A stretch of 64,000 nt of DNA from Vespula vulgaris (GCF_905475345.1 NC_066608.1:3819501-3883500), one strand, 5' to 3'. Shown: positions 10,326-21,560, counted from the first letter of the stretch. Numbers and translations are program-made. Notes: generated by a model from the sequence alone, not told the origin.

Positions 10326-11030
10326 TCAAAATTGGTATTTAGTATGGCCTCCTTTGGTCTTAATAGCTGCTGCTAATAGTCCGAGAATACTTTTAACCAG
10401 ATTATGTAGATGATTGAGGTAGAGGTTTTCCCAAGCTTGTTGCAACGCATCGAAGTAATTATTTTTGTTCGTGACTACAGTTTTGTCCACATTTCCATCC
10501 AAAATCGACCATAAATTTTCGATTGAACTTAAGTCTGAAGACTGCGAAGGCTCATTAAGCAATTTTACGTGTCGGGAGATGAAGACCTTCCTTTTTTTGG
10601 TGGTATGCTTGGGATCATTATTTTGTATTAAAATAAAGTTGTTCTCCAAGCCTAATTGAATTAGCAAAACTTCCAAATTTTTACATAAAATATTGATGTA
10701 AATCTCAGCAATCATAATACTATCGATTTTCACCAATTGATCTACTCCCTCCAAAAAAAAAAAAAAAAAAAAAAAAAGAACAGCTCCAGATCACGATGTT
10801 ATTTCTGCCGTATTTCACCGTCTTTTTCACAATCTTCAAGCTCCTCTTTAGTTATCCGCCATACACGAAATCGTTACTTACGTCTAAGAAGTTTAAATGT
10901 ACTCTCGTCCTTCTACAGAATTCGTTTCCATGGGTTGATTTGCATACTTTATTGCAAATTCGAGTCGCTTTTTTTTCTTTTTTTTTTATTAATTAATGAA
11001 TGCTTACGTGCGAAATGACTGTAGATCTAC
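10326..11030 (-). pseudogene. Tc1 transposase, C-terminal two thirds
   Basis: A 142-codon minus-strand open stretch (10326-10754) covers the Tc1 catalytic C-terminal half: VDQLVKIDSIM, QNNDPKHT, SSIENLWSILD and the C-terminal IKTKGGHTKY. In the QxxDNDPKH box the catalytic Asp is replaced by Asn, so the protein would be inactive even if complete. Upstream, a run of 25 A (10753-10777; T on the coding strand) interrupts the frame in the IVIWSC segment. Beyond it come frameshifted remnants (WRITKEELED-like, RLEFAIKYANQPME) up to about 11000. The N-terminus and the inverted repeats are not recognisable. Confidence 0.8.
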
Positions 11031-11989
11031 TTCCCGCAGTCTCCTGCGCACTGTTCGGTCGAAAGTGGTAAGACGGAGCGATTCACGAAGATTCCTAACA
11101 GTTGTTTACGGATCTTTTTCTGTTATTCATATGTTTCCATAATCCCAAGTTCACCGTTAGACCTTTTCCGGACCGATCGACCATCGTTCCGGTGTTCAAA
11201 AATTTGTTGTAAAACTTCTAAACAGCGTTTTTGCTAACTTCATATTTCTGTTTATCTTCCGCTACGAAATACCGCGTTTACAATGTTTGATAATCAGGTT
11301 TCGAACTCGATAAGAAATTTGTCCACCAATCATATTCATTGTCTTTCTATATACTGCATTGTTGTTTAATATGTGAACAAGGAACTGTTAGTCACAGTAA
11401 AAAGTTCTTTGTTTACATTTGATGCCTTTTACACAAGGCGATTAAATGAAAACACTACAAATTCTAAGGCGATTACTTTCTTTGTGATACATGAAAATGC
11501 TCGTTTTATTAGAATAAACTTATAAGTTCTTGTTATAGCAAAGACTCTTTTAATTATTTTAACATATCTTTAATGTGATAGTAAAGCTTCCAAAAAAGCC
11601 GATGATAGAATGTTTTTCTATTAAAAACATTACTTTAAAAAAATTTCTATACACATATAAAATGGTAATTTTATTATGCCGTGCATTGTACTCCAGAAAG
11701 CAAATTAGAAGCCGCAAACGTGTTCTTGAATGTGTATATTGCGCTGAAAGTATTTTTAAATGAATCATTCAGAAAATCTAAATGAATCTGTCTCTCGCGA
11801 ACGCGTTTGGATAGAACGGAATCTTACTGACATTATTTTTTATCAACACTCATATATTTGCCAACGTCATTGTCCCCATATGTATTGTCCAATAAATATG
11901 TCCCCATATTTATTATCCCAATAAATGATTTATCTTCATTAGTGATACTACGTCAAATTCGTCACATCGAGTGCGATAATAATATCTTT
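11031..11989. other. Unassigned sequence between Tc1 relic and piggyBac N-terminus
   Basis: By position this should hold the Tc1 5' end and the middle of the piggyBac transposase, but I could not recognise either. Mirror-image frames of 62 and 69 codons on the two strands at 11559-11768 are not convincing coding. A short duplication of tccccatatNtattNtCC occurs near 11872-11922. Confidence 0.4.
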
Positions 11990-12300
11990 CCTTGTAAATT
12001 TTTTCGGCGTAATTATTGGTTTCAGTAATTATTTCATTCACTAGTTCATTTATAAAATACAACTTGAAAAAAATGTATTGGTTCTTTTATATTTGAAGAT
12101 ACTTGTGGTATTGCACATTTTTTGCCAGGTATAAATTATGTTTCTTTGAATTCTGTGCAACTTATCCGTTAGGAATTGTCTGATCGTGTGTTTTCTGCAG
12201 TAGCACTATCGTTTTCGCTTAAAGACCAGGATAATAGATAACGATTTTTCGCCTTTGTAGAATTCTTACTTCATCACTATCGTTATCTGCTTTTGTTTTT
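11990..12300 (-). pseudogene. piggyBac transposase, N-terminal relic
   Basis: The minus strand reads an acidic NDSDEV-like segment near 12285, then a block ending FFKLYFINELVNEIITETNN at about 12060-12000. This is the conserved helix before the piggyBac catalytic core (FF-x-LFxxELxxxIVxETNxYA). The same block appears at 47600-47680 in the better copy, and intervening residues also align there. Stops interrupt it. It probably belongs to the element starting at 9272. Confidence 0.65.
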
Positions 12301-12429
12301 TGTATTCTTTACTTAAACTGATTTCTTTATCGTATCCCACGCTGACGATGCTTAAAAAATTTATGAATAACATTCTTATTTGCACGATAGGCAAACTCAA
12401 GCTGATGCAGAAAGATGCAATTCGATTTC

Positions 12430-12953
12430 CATGATTTAAGGAATGAAGAACGATATTTAATTTTCTTTTCTTAGATCGTGGAAGTAGTAATAATTCCAGC
12501 CATCAGGATCGTCTAAATTAAATTTCTATTTGTCACTAAATTTCTCACTTGTCCACTTCTTTTTCCATAGAACATGATCGAGTGCAAACTTTAAACGAGC
12601 TTCCTTATATTGCTCACTTAAAGGAGGTATTCCTTTCAGTTTTTTTTTCGTTTAATTTGTTTATTGCTTTAGAGAATGCATTGTACAGTTTTTACGTTAG
12701 CTAAAACATCTGCTTCTTCAGCGATTTTTCTTGCAATTGGAAAGCTACGAATAATATAGGTTGCCTATTGCGTTTTATTATAGCATGTGGTCTGCCAGTA
12801 CTTTTCTTTTTTCCGTAGATTTTCGGATTTTTAAAAAAGTTACACACAACGTGATGACTTCTATTTAATAATATCGCAATTTTTATAATAATTTGATTTT
12901 GATAATAAGGTTTGGTTGATTTCACTCTTATCTAATTGTTTTCCTCGACCCAT
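12430..12953 (-). pseudogene. Tc3-like transposase, N-terminal half
   Basis: The start is at 12951-12953, reading MGRGKQLDKSEINQTLLSKS, a typical Tc3-type opening. A shift follows, then a 74-codon stretch with ILLNRSHHVVCNFFKNP and GRPHAIIKRNRQPIL, the paired helix-turn-helix with its GRP hinge. Lower down come RLKFALDHVLWKKKWTSEKF, then SDK followed by a stop, then FNLDDPDGWNYYYFHDLRKE, which is the block carrying the first catalytic Asp. The Glu that normally follows Asp is Lys. The copy ends at about 12430; the second half is missing. Confidence 0.75.
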
Positions 12954-13118
12954 TTCAACATTAATGGTACAAATGCTATAGATAAATAAAAGATTTACAC
13001 GTTTATATGTCGCGTCCAAATTAGAAATAGGGATAACACTTCGCGACAGTAAGACATCATTTCAAATCATACAAGCCTGTATTATAAGAAAGAATTTGTT
13101 CCTCTCAGATATAGTATA

Positions 13119-14462
13119 TAGAGTGTTATTGTTTACATCAGGAGATGTTCTTCAATGCAGAGTTTTTATTGATATTTCTAAGAATTACAGAGTTACATCA
13201 AAGTACATCCTATGAACCATAATAAAGCTATAAGATAGTTTTCATTGAGTATTCAAACAGGAACATTGTGCAAATAAAATTTTTCTTCTAAAATTGTTAA
13301 TATTAAACGTGCAACATTAAAAATAATATTTAGTGTGTCAAATTTGTTGTTTTATAAAATGTGCGTAAAAAAAGTTGAATGTAAATGAAATTAAAGTGAT
13401 TAATAATTTTAGACTAAAAATTATTCGTTGACTGAAATTTCGAAAATATTAGGACGAAGTTATCGTATAATATATAACTATTTAAAAATAATGTAAATTA
13501 TATTAAAAAACATTCAGGTGGTTCCAAAGCGACAACTTCTTCAGACAGAGGAGCAATATTGACATATGCTTCCAATTCTACGTTAACAGAACAGCAAATA
13601 GCAGTAGAAGCGGACAGAAAAATAAGTGTTCGAATTGTACAACGTATAATTAAGAGTTCCAAAAATTTAAAAAGGCGTAAAATGTTAAAAAAAAACCATC
13701 TCTAACTAAGAAACAAAAAAAAGTTAGATTAGAGTTCGCAGAACAACGAGCACACTGACGTAATAGATGGAAAAGAGTTACCTTTTCTGGCGAAGAACGT
13801 TTTAATTTGGATGGACCAGATGGTCTAAATTATTATTTTCACAATTTAACGAAGGAGGAAGTTTTATTACAAAGACGACGAATGTGTGGTGGTAGCGTAA
13901 TGATATGAGCGGCCATAGGCTACCATGGAAAAACAAATATTGAAATTATTTTCGCAAAAATGAGTAATAAATCATATATGCACATTGTTAATGAGCAATT
14001 ATCAAAACATGCATCGAAGATAACGAAACAGAAGTTCATTTTTCATCAAGTTAATGCAGCTGTGTATACTGCGAAGGTAATGCAAGTAAAGAAATAGACA
14101 TTTTACCACGGTCCGCCAGATCGCCTGATTTAAATATCATTGAAAATTGTTGGGGAATATTAACTAAGGCAGTATACTCTAGAGGAGAGCAGTTTATTCC
14201 GTAATAATACGGAAGAATTAAAAATGTGTATTGATGTTAGAGGTAATAAAAAATAAAAGGTTGCAATACAAATTATTAATAATTAATAAGAATAAACTAT
14301 GTGGTATTTTTTTCTCACACTAAACGGCACTTATATAGTTTTATCGCGACTGATAAGAAGTATATGTTTTTTCTTTCTTGGAAAAAAACTTTTTATTTCT
14401 TGGAAATATTAATAATAAGTTTACGTTAAAGAACATCTCCTGATGTAAATGATAACACTTTA
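13119..14462 (+). mobile_element. Tc3-like transposon with 34-36 bp inverted repeats
   Basis: The left end reads TATAGAGTGTTATTGTTTAC and the reverse complement of the right end reads TATAAAGTGTTATCATTTAC; both continue ATCAGGAGATGTTCTT, with about 3 mismatches in 36. TA lies at each end, fitting TA target duplication. The element is 1.34 kb. It is structurally complete at both ends although its transposase is dead. Confidence 0.85.
13370..14240 (+). pseudogene. Tc3-like transposase, catalytically dead
   Basis: Plus-strand coding remnants run in order. There is a helix-turn-helix region with a stop-filled start, then SDRGAILTYASNSTLTEQQI, NLKRRKMLKKKPSL, RFNLDGPDGLNYYFHNL, CGGSVMI and GYHGKTNIEIIFA, and finally FIFHQVNAAVYTAK and LNIIENCWGIL. 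In the first catalytic box FSDE reads FSGE (Asp to Gly), and in the second HQDNA reads HQVNA (Asp to Val). Two of three catalytic acids are thus lost, besides stops and shifts. Confidence 0.8.
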
Positions 14463-14493
14463 TACGTAAGAAGGGGAAATTTTATCTTATAAT

Positions 14494-14748
14494 ATGGTCT
14501 TGTATGATTTTATACTACGTCTTATAGTATTGTTGCAGTGTATATTGTGTACAAAAACCCTTCATCCATGCCTTGACGAGATCAATGCGAGCCGGCTTGA
14601 AAATCGGTATATTGATTTTTTTCTGGGCGACTTTGGGACTTTTATATATGCCGGAAATTACGATGATAAAAAAATGCGGCCATTCTCTTCTCATTTTAAT
14701 CCCTCTTATTTCCTGAATTCTTTCTATAAATCAGCCATAAGATATTAA
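14494..14748 (+). other. Unassigned 84-codon reading frame
   Basis: It opens with a hydrophobic stretch (MVLYDFILRLIVLLQCILCT) and continues with FFLGDFGTFIYAGNYDDKK. I recognise no family. It lies between a Tc3-like copy and the TTAA of the next piggyBac, and its last codons overlap that TTAA. It may be chance, or the residue of sequence that predates both insertions. Confidence 0.2.
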
Positions 14749-15029
14749 AATGTAGCGAGCTCATACCAGTTTATTGCTCCTCTTGGTCATTTGACAGGTT
14801 ATGAAACGAATGTTATTTTTTCGGAAGGAATTGTCTATTTTTTGTAAGAAATAATGCATAACATAACTTTTAAATAAAAAAAGAATATAAACAGGACATA
14901 AATATAACATAAAAAGGAGATCATAGGTGTATCTTTTACTTTATTTAGAAATAAATGAAGGATGTTCTTATTTTCTCAATTGCTATTGTTTGCAAATAAT
15001 AGGTTTTTTTCTTTATATATTTACCGTAG

Positions 15030-16906
15030 ACAAATTTTTTTACAAATTTTTTTGCAGAAATTATTATTTTCTGCAGAATTAATTTTAATTATTATTATTT
15101 CTTCTTTTGCAAAATTTAGTTGTTTTAGTATCTTTGCACAATCGTGTCTGGTATGTTTTCCGCGAATACGAAATATTACATTGATCACTAAATGTTCTTT
15201 ATTTTTGTTTGTGGAGTAATTCGTGGTAATCTTCGGCAAGCTCTTGTACTAATTGTAGTAGAAATTGTTGTACTTTGTCCACTTATTTTCTTATGAAGGA
15301 TCCATGCATTAATATTGATCAAAACAAGGATGTTGAGAAAACTTGTACAAGCCATCTATAGGATTTGGATTTAACACTGTACTTTCTTGACATTTGATAG
15401 GCAACTTCGACATTGATTTTGATTTTGTTATAATACTCAACTATCTCAGATATTTACTTCTTATCATTATTAATTTTTAAAAATTTATGTTTCGAATTTA
15501 ATATTACTACTTTTCTCTTTGATTTAGATTTATAAATTGTTAGAGTAGAATTATTTAATTTATAAATAATTGTCGACAAATGTTTCATTTTGTCTTTGGT
15601 TGATTTTTCTAAGATTGAGTAATTCTCTTCTGTTACTCCGCATAGTCCCAACTAATGTTGTTTGTTTTTCCAACAATTTTGTCGCCAGTGATGTACTCAT
15701 GAAAAAGTTATCTATCGTAACGTGTCTCTAATATCATGTAAATAGTTCGACCAGTTTGAGGGTTACAGATTCACCGAATGCTATCGACGTTTCTTTTCTT
15801 CCTAAATATAGAAATCCGTTTAGATTGTACTTCCTGTTTATATTTGATGCTAAATATCAGATTTACTTGGTATGTACTGCGTAAACTTCTATCTTACTTT
15901 TGCAGAGAATAGTTGTTCATCAACAGTCAGATTCATATCGGACTTGTAGTTATTTTGACTATTTTTAATAAACCTGTTCCATACATTTGAAATAAGAGCA
16001 AATTTATCGGTTTTTAAACGTTGAATTCCCTAGGTTTTTTTTTTATCAAATCAGAGATATTTTAAAATTTTCGCGAAACTACGTTAGAAAAATATAAGTT
16101 TAGAAAAAAAAAACAGATCTCCATTTCGAATTTCATAGATAGGAAATAGTTGAATTTCTTGTTTGATAAGCACAACGTACGTATAGCGTATAGGCCGATA
16201 TTTTTGATATTGACAGATTTCACTTAGTCCCTAGAACCCATAACACTTTGTTCCCGTACATTTTTTGTATATGAAATAATATTATTGTCAATTATTACAG
16301 AAAATGCTGTTTTAGTTTTACCAGATATAATATTTCGTTTGGCATATGTCGTTGGACCTGATACTTGTTTGAAATTATGTGATGGTCGTCCAGTTGTTAA
16401 ACTTTCTACTATTTTTTTTGCCAAACAGTTTCATCAAAAGCCACTTCGGTATTCTGAATTGTAATTCAATTCATGTTCCTTCGGAAAACTCTGGAAAACT
16501 TCGGAAAACTGATAAAACTCTTCGGCGCTTTTGTCCTTTGCGGGCATTCAAAAAGTTTTCTCCTTTGTCGTTGATGTTGTACGGATAATAACTTTCAACT
16601 TCAATGTCGAACAAATTATCCTCACTTTCAATTTGTTTATTTTCAGACTCAGACTTTTATTACTTTCAACTTCTTCAATGTCGAACAAATCATCCTCACT
16701 TTCAATTTGTTTATTTTCAGACTCAAAGTTTCATTACTTTCAACTTCTTCAATGTCGAACAAATCATCCTCACTTTCAATTTGTTTATTTTCAGACTCAA
16801 AGTTTCGCCTTTCGGAACACTCTTCACTAATATTTTGTATGTCTTCCAATATCTTTCTAACTGAACATATTTGGTTGGACATATTTAGGAATAAAACAAA
16901 AACCAA
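15030..16906 (-). pseudogene. piggyBac transposase, broken
   Basis: Minus-strand order from the N-terminus: an acidic Glu/Ser-rich region (ERRNFESENKQIESEDDLFD) at about 16820-16720, TGRPSHNFKQ-type linker at 16380, MNLTVDEQLFSAKV at about 15900, the second catalytic box VTIDNFFMSTSLATK at about 15710 with its Asp kept, and a frame-shifted third box at about 15390. There KINVEVAYQMSRKYSVKSKS replaces the usual GVDxxDQM: the catalytic Asp is Glu. Then come ELAEDYHELLHK and a C-terminal RIRGKHTRHDCAK. Many stops and shifts are present. Confidence 0.8.
16592..16806. repeat. 74-bp tandem triplication in the acidic N-terminus
   Basis: The landmark aatgtcgaac starts at 16603, 16677 and 16751, a constant 74-bp period. 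The unit encodes the acidic patch of the piggyBac transposase on the minus strand. Because 74 is not a multiple of three, every extra copy shifts the frame: the first unit reads ENKQIESEDDLFDIEEVES and the next reads KINKLKVRMICSTLKKL. Confidence 0.9.
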
Positions 16907-17410
16907 TCTACTGAATATTATGAAATTTATGTACTTCTTGTCATTTTTGACTGCTCTTAAAGTACAATCTATACTCTATGGCTCTCAAAAGAATATTGCG
17001 TTAGACAGAAGGAACCGATTAGACTTTCTTGTGTTTAGACGATATCTGAAATCGGCCCTGCCAGATTATCTCTGTCAGATCATTTGGTTGTTTGTGATAA
17101 AGCCGAATACATATCGTATTCAGATATATGCATACTTGAATTATCTGAGTTCAGAGTTAAGTTCTTAGACAGAAGAATCTAGAAAAATATATAAATTTGT
17201 CCATCGGTGAAAATGACAAGTCATGGTAAACGAGTCAAGCGATAAATTTTGCCAGTGAAAAAAAGAGCAAAGAAACAAAAATTGAGAAATTGATTAATCA
17301 GATAATCTAAGACTTTATATAAAGTCAGATGGACAAAACATAACAATAAATGTATAATTTATAATTAAATTTTGAAAGCGATCATTTGACTGGGCCTAGT
17401 ACGGTCAGTG

Positions 17411-17883
17411 CCAAATCAACAATTTTCAGACATAATATTATTAACATGTTTTGTAAAAGACAAAAAATTATATCGATTAATGTATTCAAAATTAGTTTTA
17501 TTTAAAAAAAAAATAACGCAATTATACCTTTCAAGGCATCAATGCACAAAATTCAATCTTTTCAAAAATATAGCTCGGCCCAGTTCCGTGGATATTCTGT
17601 ATATCGTTATGAAAAATAGAAGTCTCTTATATTCTCTTTTATATCATATAATAAAAATTGTACAATCTTTTACACATCAGCTGGGGAATCAAATGAGTCA
17701 AGTAGGGGAAACAATAAATTTCACAGCCCCTTATAAACCTTACAAACGCAGGTTTGTTACTTGAGCAAGCTTCTTTGTATGATTTTTTATCAACGTCTAC
17801 CATATTTTATTAACATCCATGAAATATCTATCATCACACAGTTTTTATACAAACCTCACATATTGTAGCATGTTAAAGATGAT
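17411..17883. other. No recognisable gene
   Basis: A 118-codon plus-strand frame (17408-17764) begins at the piggyBac junction. It is Leu/Ile/Lys-rich and matches no known family; I regard it as probably chance in AT-rich DNA. It separates the piggyBac end from R1 copy 2. Confidence 0.4.
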
Positions 17884-18622
17884 GGTGGACAATCGATTGT
17901 ATTTTTATACAATCTTTTCAGGAATTGATTTCGCATTTTTATTCGATCAAGAAAATATAATTCTGCAGACGTTTGATGGAATTGTTTTTTTTTTTAACCT
18001 AAAAGTATAAACTATTTATAATATAAAAGTACGTGTAAGATGCTTGTTCCAGAAAAGTTCATTTTACAGGTGTTATTTTTATGGTACATGTTGACATCTT
18101 GAAAAATCTCGTTATATAATAATTATTAGTTTTTTGTCTTAGAGAAGAATTTATGTGTAAAAGAGACCTTTGTTTTCTAAAAAAAATCCACAAAAATCTT
18201 TATATAGATTTGTCTTGTGGTTTTCAAACTTCGAAGATGTGTCTGTGACGGTTTGATATTTCATAGCATATTCATCTGCTAGCTTTTAAACCTTCGATTC
18301 AGATGAACTTTGTGCCACTTGAAAGCACAGGGAAACGACGGATACACAATTTTTAGAACAACGTGAAGCATATTGAATTATACAGGAGTGAGTGATCTTG
18401 TTAATATACTTTATTTTAACAAGAATTATTTTTGACCCCCTTGATGAATGATATTTCTGTCTATAGCTTATCGATGGTACCTTGAAATATATTATATTGA
18501 TAATATACAATTCCATTTTGATAAATCATAAGGAAAAGAGACTATTGAGAACTTATTTAGCTCCTATTAATGACGAATCTGGATGAGAAAATTTCCCGTA
18601 AAAATCAAGTTTTAAATTGAAA
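17884..18622. repeat. Dispersed repeat R1, copy 2
   Basis: It aligns with 7027-7420 (shared GATTTGTCTTGTGGTTTT-type blocks) and with 40230-40920 in its right part (TTGAAATATATTATATTGAT and GGAAATTTCCCGTAAAA-type blocks). It is cut on the right by the piggyBac at 18635, whose TTAA lies just after GGTGGTTCAC. The minus strand near 18610 reads FYGKFSHPDSS, matching FYGKFPHLDLYS at 40900, so this portion was probably coding. Confidence 0.65.
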
Positions 18623-18634
18623 GAGGTGGTTCAC

Positions 18635-20221
18635 TTAACACTAACCGTACCAAGCCTGGTCAAATAATCGGTTCAAAATTTAATTATGAATTTATACATT
18701 TGTATTATTTTTTCCGTTCATCATCAACTATCTGTAAATTCTTAGATTTTCTGATTAATCAATTTCTCACCTTTGGTTTTTTTTCTTTTGTTTATATTGA
18801 GAAAACTTCATCACCTAGCTTATTTACAAGTACTGTTTATCTGTAAATTATAGTTAATCGGTGTACAAATTTTTTATCATTTTCTAAAATTTTCTACCTG
18901 GGACCTTATCTCTGGATTTAAATATCACAATTATAGATAGTTGTATACATCTTAACACGATTTTGCTCTAATTTCACATGTATGGAATAGATTTATTAAG
19001 AATAGTCAAAATAGTTACAATCCCGATATGAATCTGACTGTTGATGAGATATTATTCTCTACAAAAGTAAGGTGTAAATTTATACAGTACACGCCAAGTA
19101 AGCCTGATAAATTTGGCATCAAATTTTGATTAGCATCGAATGCCAACAGTAAATACATTATAGACGGTTTTCCATATTTGGGAAAAGAAGACCCACATCG
19201 TGGGTACCACTCGGTGAATTTGTTGTCCTCAAACTAGTTGAACCATTTATTCGATGTTAGAAACATGTTACGACGAACAACTTTTTCAGGAGCGTCTCAC
19301 TGGTAACAAAATTATTGACAAAATGAACAATATTACTTGGTACTATTCGGAGTAACAGAAGATAATTGCCCAAACTGGCGAAATCAGCAAAATACAAAAG
19401 GAACGTTTTTCAACAGTATAAACTAAATAATTGTGCTCTAACGATTTATAAATCCAAACCAGCCAAAAAGTTACAATGCTAAGTTCAAAGCATAAAAGTA
19501 TAAAAATCAATAACACAGAAACCAAATACCTGAGGCAGTTGCGTATTATAACAAAACCAAATTTGGCGTCGATGTTACCGATCAAATGGCAAGAAAGTAC
19601 AGCGTTAAATCAAAATCCTATAGATGGCCTATGCATGTTTTTTTTCAACATCCTTGATGTGGCCGGTATCAACGTATGGATCCTTTATAAAGAAACAAAT
19701 GGACAAAATATATCCAGACAACAATTTCTATTACAAATAGTAGAAGAGCTTGCCGAAGAATATCATGAATTTCCCCAAGAAGAAAGGGAAGACGTACAAT
19801 ATTAGATGGCAAATGTAATATTTCACATTCGCGATAAACATGCCAGATACGAAAGAAAACAAAACTAAATCTTGTATGATCTATAAAAAATATATTTGCG
19901 GTAAATGTATGAAGTAGAGTCCTATCATCTGCAAAAAATGTAATTAAAAAATTAAAACTATCCTTCATTTATTTCTAAGTAAAGTAAACACTGTCTCTAT
20001 GATCTCCTATTTATGTTATTTATGATACATATAAAAATGAAAATATATGAGTGGTTATTTTATTATTACTTAAAAGTTACGTTATGAGCATTACTTCTTA
20101 TAATAAATTGACAATTCCAATCGAAAGAAACAATTTTTATTCCGTAAAACTTTTACACTAGTGAAATGACCGATTACGGTAAGAATAGGTATACATGAAA
20201 TGCTGGTAGGATTAGTGTTAA
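18635..20221 (+). mobile_element. piggyBac-like transposon, plus orientation, TTAA on both sides
   Basis: It is bounded by TTAA at 18635-18638 and 20218-20221. The termini read TTAACACTAACCGTACCA on the left and TTAACACTAATCCTACCA inward on the right. At 1.59 kb it is about 1.1 kb shorter than its relative at 14746-17410. It lacks the transposase N-terminus, including the 74-bp repeat region, so it is an internal-deletion derivative. Left flank: R1 repeat. Right flank: mariner. Confidence 0.9.
19015..19890 (+). pseudogene. piggyBac transposase, N-terminally deleted
   Basis: Plus-strand pieces in order: DMNLTVDEILFSTKVRCKFI, YTPSKPDKFGIKF, GFPYLGKEDPHRGYHSVNLL, a damaged second box near 19280 (TTFSGASHW where DNFFTS-like is expected), and then YYNKTKFGVDVTDQMARKYS at about 19545. 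The last carries the third catalytic Asp intact. It is followed by SKSYRWPMHVFF and, in another frame, NILDVAGINVWILYKETNGQ and QFLLQIVEELAEEYH. The cysteine-rich tail near 19820 is eroded. The pieces lie in at least two frames. Confidence 0.85.
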
Positions 20222-20990
20222 CACAACGAATCAATATCTGCGTTATTTCAAATGCATCTCAAATGTTATGAAACCGTTCCGTTTTGGAAACGGATTATAA
20301 CTAGTGATGAGAAATGGATTGTCTGCAATAACATCGATTGAAAACGATTATGATCCAAACGTAAATCACCACGAAAGCTGAGTCAGTAAAAAAAGAAACA
20401 CATTGAAAGATGAATTGCAGTAAAAAAGATCATGCTGTCAATTTGGTAGTTAATTTTGTGATTATAAAGGTATTGTGTTTTCAGCTGCTTCCACTGCTTC
20501 CAAGGAACCAAACTATCAATTCAGATGTTTACTGTCGAGAATTAATGAAACATGAGGAAACAATCCAAGAAAAACGACCAGAATTGACAAATCGCAATGG
20601 GATCTTGTTCCACTAAGCAATGCAAGGCGTAACACATCTTTGGTAATTTCTGGAAAATTATTGGAGTTTGGTTGGAAAGTGATATCGTATCCCCCATATG
20701 GTCTTGACATTGCATCATCAAATTAGCATTTATTTCGAAGTTCGGAAAACTCTTTGAAAGGTAAAACTTTTACTAATGGTGATAACTTTAAATCGCACTT
20801 GGTTCAATTTTTTGCTAATAAGGATCAGAATTTCTATGAAAGCGGAATCACGAAGTTATTAGAAAATTGGAAAAGGGTCATTGTACAAAGTGGAAAATAT
20901 ATAATAGATTAAAGTTCATTATTTGTATAAAAGAAATTGACTTTTATTTTACACTACAAAACCGAAATTACTTTCTTGCTGACCCATTAT
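20222..20990 (+). pseudogene. mariner transposase, 5'-truncated
   Basis: Plus-strand remnants: ALFQMHLKCYETVPFWKRII, TSDEKWIVCNNID (first catalytic Asp kept), WLILWL, PELTNRNGILFH followed by destruction of the QDNARPH box, PPYGLDIASSN (third box) and KLEKGHCTKWKIY near the C-terminus. The first and third boxes have mariner spacing. The 3' inverted repeat appears at about 20962-20988 (CCGAAATTACTTTCTTGCTG). The N-terminal half is absent at the piggyBac junction, so the copy was truncated before or by that insertion. Confidence 0.75.
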
Positions 20991-21119
20991 ATTTCTTGTT
21001 GGTACGAAAGCTATCGATGAAATGTGATCTCGAACAGCCTTTCGTTTCATTAGCTAATATCTACTTCCTAAATTTTGTTTATATACGATGTGCTCTTCCT
21101 AGCGAAAACCCGAAGACCC

Positions 21120-21560
21120 AAACAACAACCTCAATTTTTTCTGTACGATATGCTGTTCCTTCCAATGCTGTTTTTTCCAAATATTTTCATTATATGAATA
21201 CGTTTCTTTAAAACTGAATCCGGATTTTATATTTTCACAGCTTGTTTCTAATGGAAGTGCAATTTTAATTAATTCGGGAATGTTATAAATAGTCGTTTCA
21301 GAATGAACATAGCCAATTATTGGAGTCTACGTTGAATTATATTTTCAGAGCCATATACTGTTTTATGGAAAGGTGGAAGCTTGTTGCTATAGTAAGGAGG
21401 AAAGATTGCCATTGCTCGTAAAATAATTAAAGACTTCAATAGGCAAATGCGAATCATAGTTGTCTATCAACAGGGAGATGGATTTCTCGTTAGATAGCTT
21501 CACATATCGAACGAACTATTTGATGAATTTAACAAAATTTTCTTCTTTCATTCAATGTGT
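21120..21560. repeat. Dispersed repeat R1, copy 3
   Basis: It aligns nearly end to end with 7640-8115: shared TGTACGATATGCTGTTCCTT-type start, CTTGTTTCTAATGGAAGTGC, GGTGGAAGCTTGTTGCTATA and CGAACGAACTNTTTGATGAA. Identity by eye is about 85-90 percent. It sits between the mariner end and a gypsy relic. Confidence 0.75.

Larger units (their letters stand above)
9272..12330 (-). mobile_element. piggyBac-like transposon with a nested Tc1 relic
   Basis: The left end is TTAA (9272-9275) followed by CTCTTTGCACTCGAGG. Transposase pieces run on the minus strand in correct order: N-terminal part at 11990-12300, then a core and C-terminal part at 9480-10105. Between them sits a Tc1 relic (10326-11030) and unassigned sequence. 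A T-run of 26 bases at 10127-10152 lies at one junction. The right terminus is not identifiable; the boundary given is simply the last recognisable coding. The family is the same type as the better preserved copy at 46161-48315. Confidence 0.65.
14746..17410 (-). mobile_element. piggyBac-like transposon, minus orientation
   Basis: The left terminus is TTAA at 14746-14749. The right terminus ends at 17410; its reverse complement, CACTGACCGTACTAGGCCCA, matches the CACTAACCGTACCAAGCCTG start of the plus-strand copy at 18635. The expected TTAA after 17410 has decayed to CCAA. Subterminal blocks also match between the two copies, including AAAATTTAATTAT and TTGATTAATCAGA. The length is about 2.66 kb, the usual size for an autonomous piggyBac, so this is the longer relative of the 1.59-kb copy. 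Confidence 0.8.

Noticed and set aside
12570..12592. piggyBac-like terminus (CGAGTGCAAACTTTAAA)
   Set aside because: It is part of the Tc3-like coding sequence RLKFALDH on the minus strand, so the likeness is chance.
16379..17168. Plus-strand frames of 69-153 codons over the piggyBac N-terminus
   Set aside because: They are antisense shadows of the repeated acidic coding region on the minus strand.
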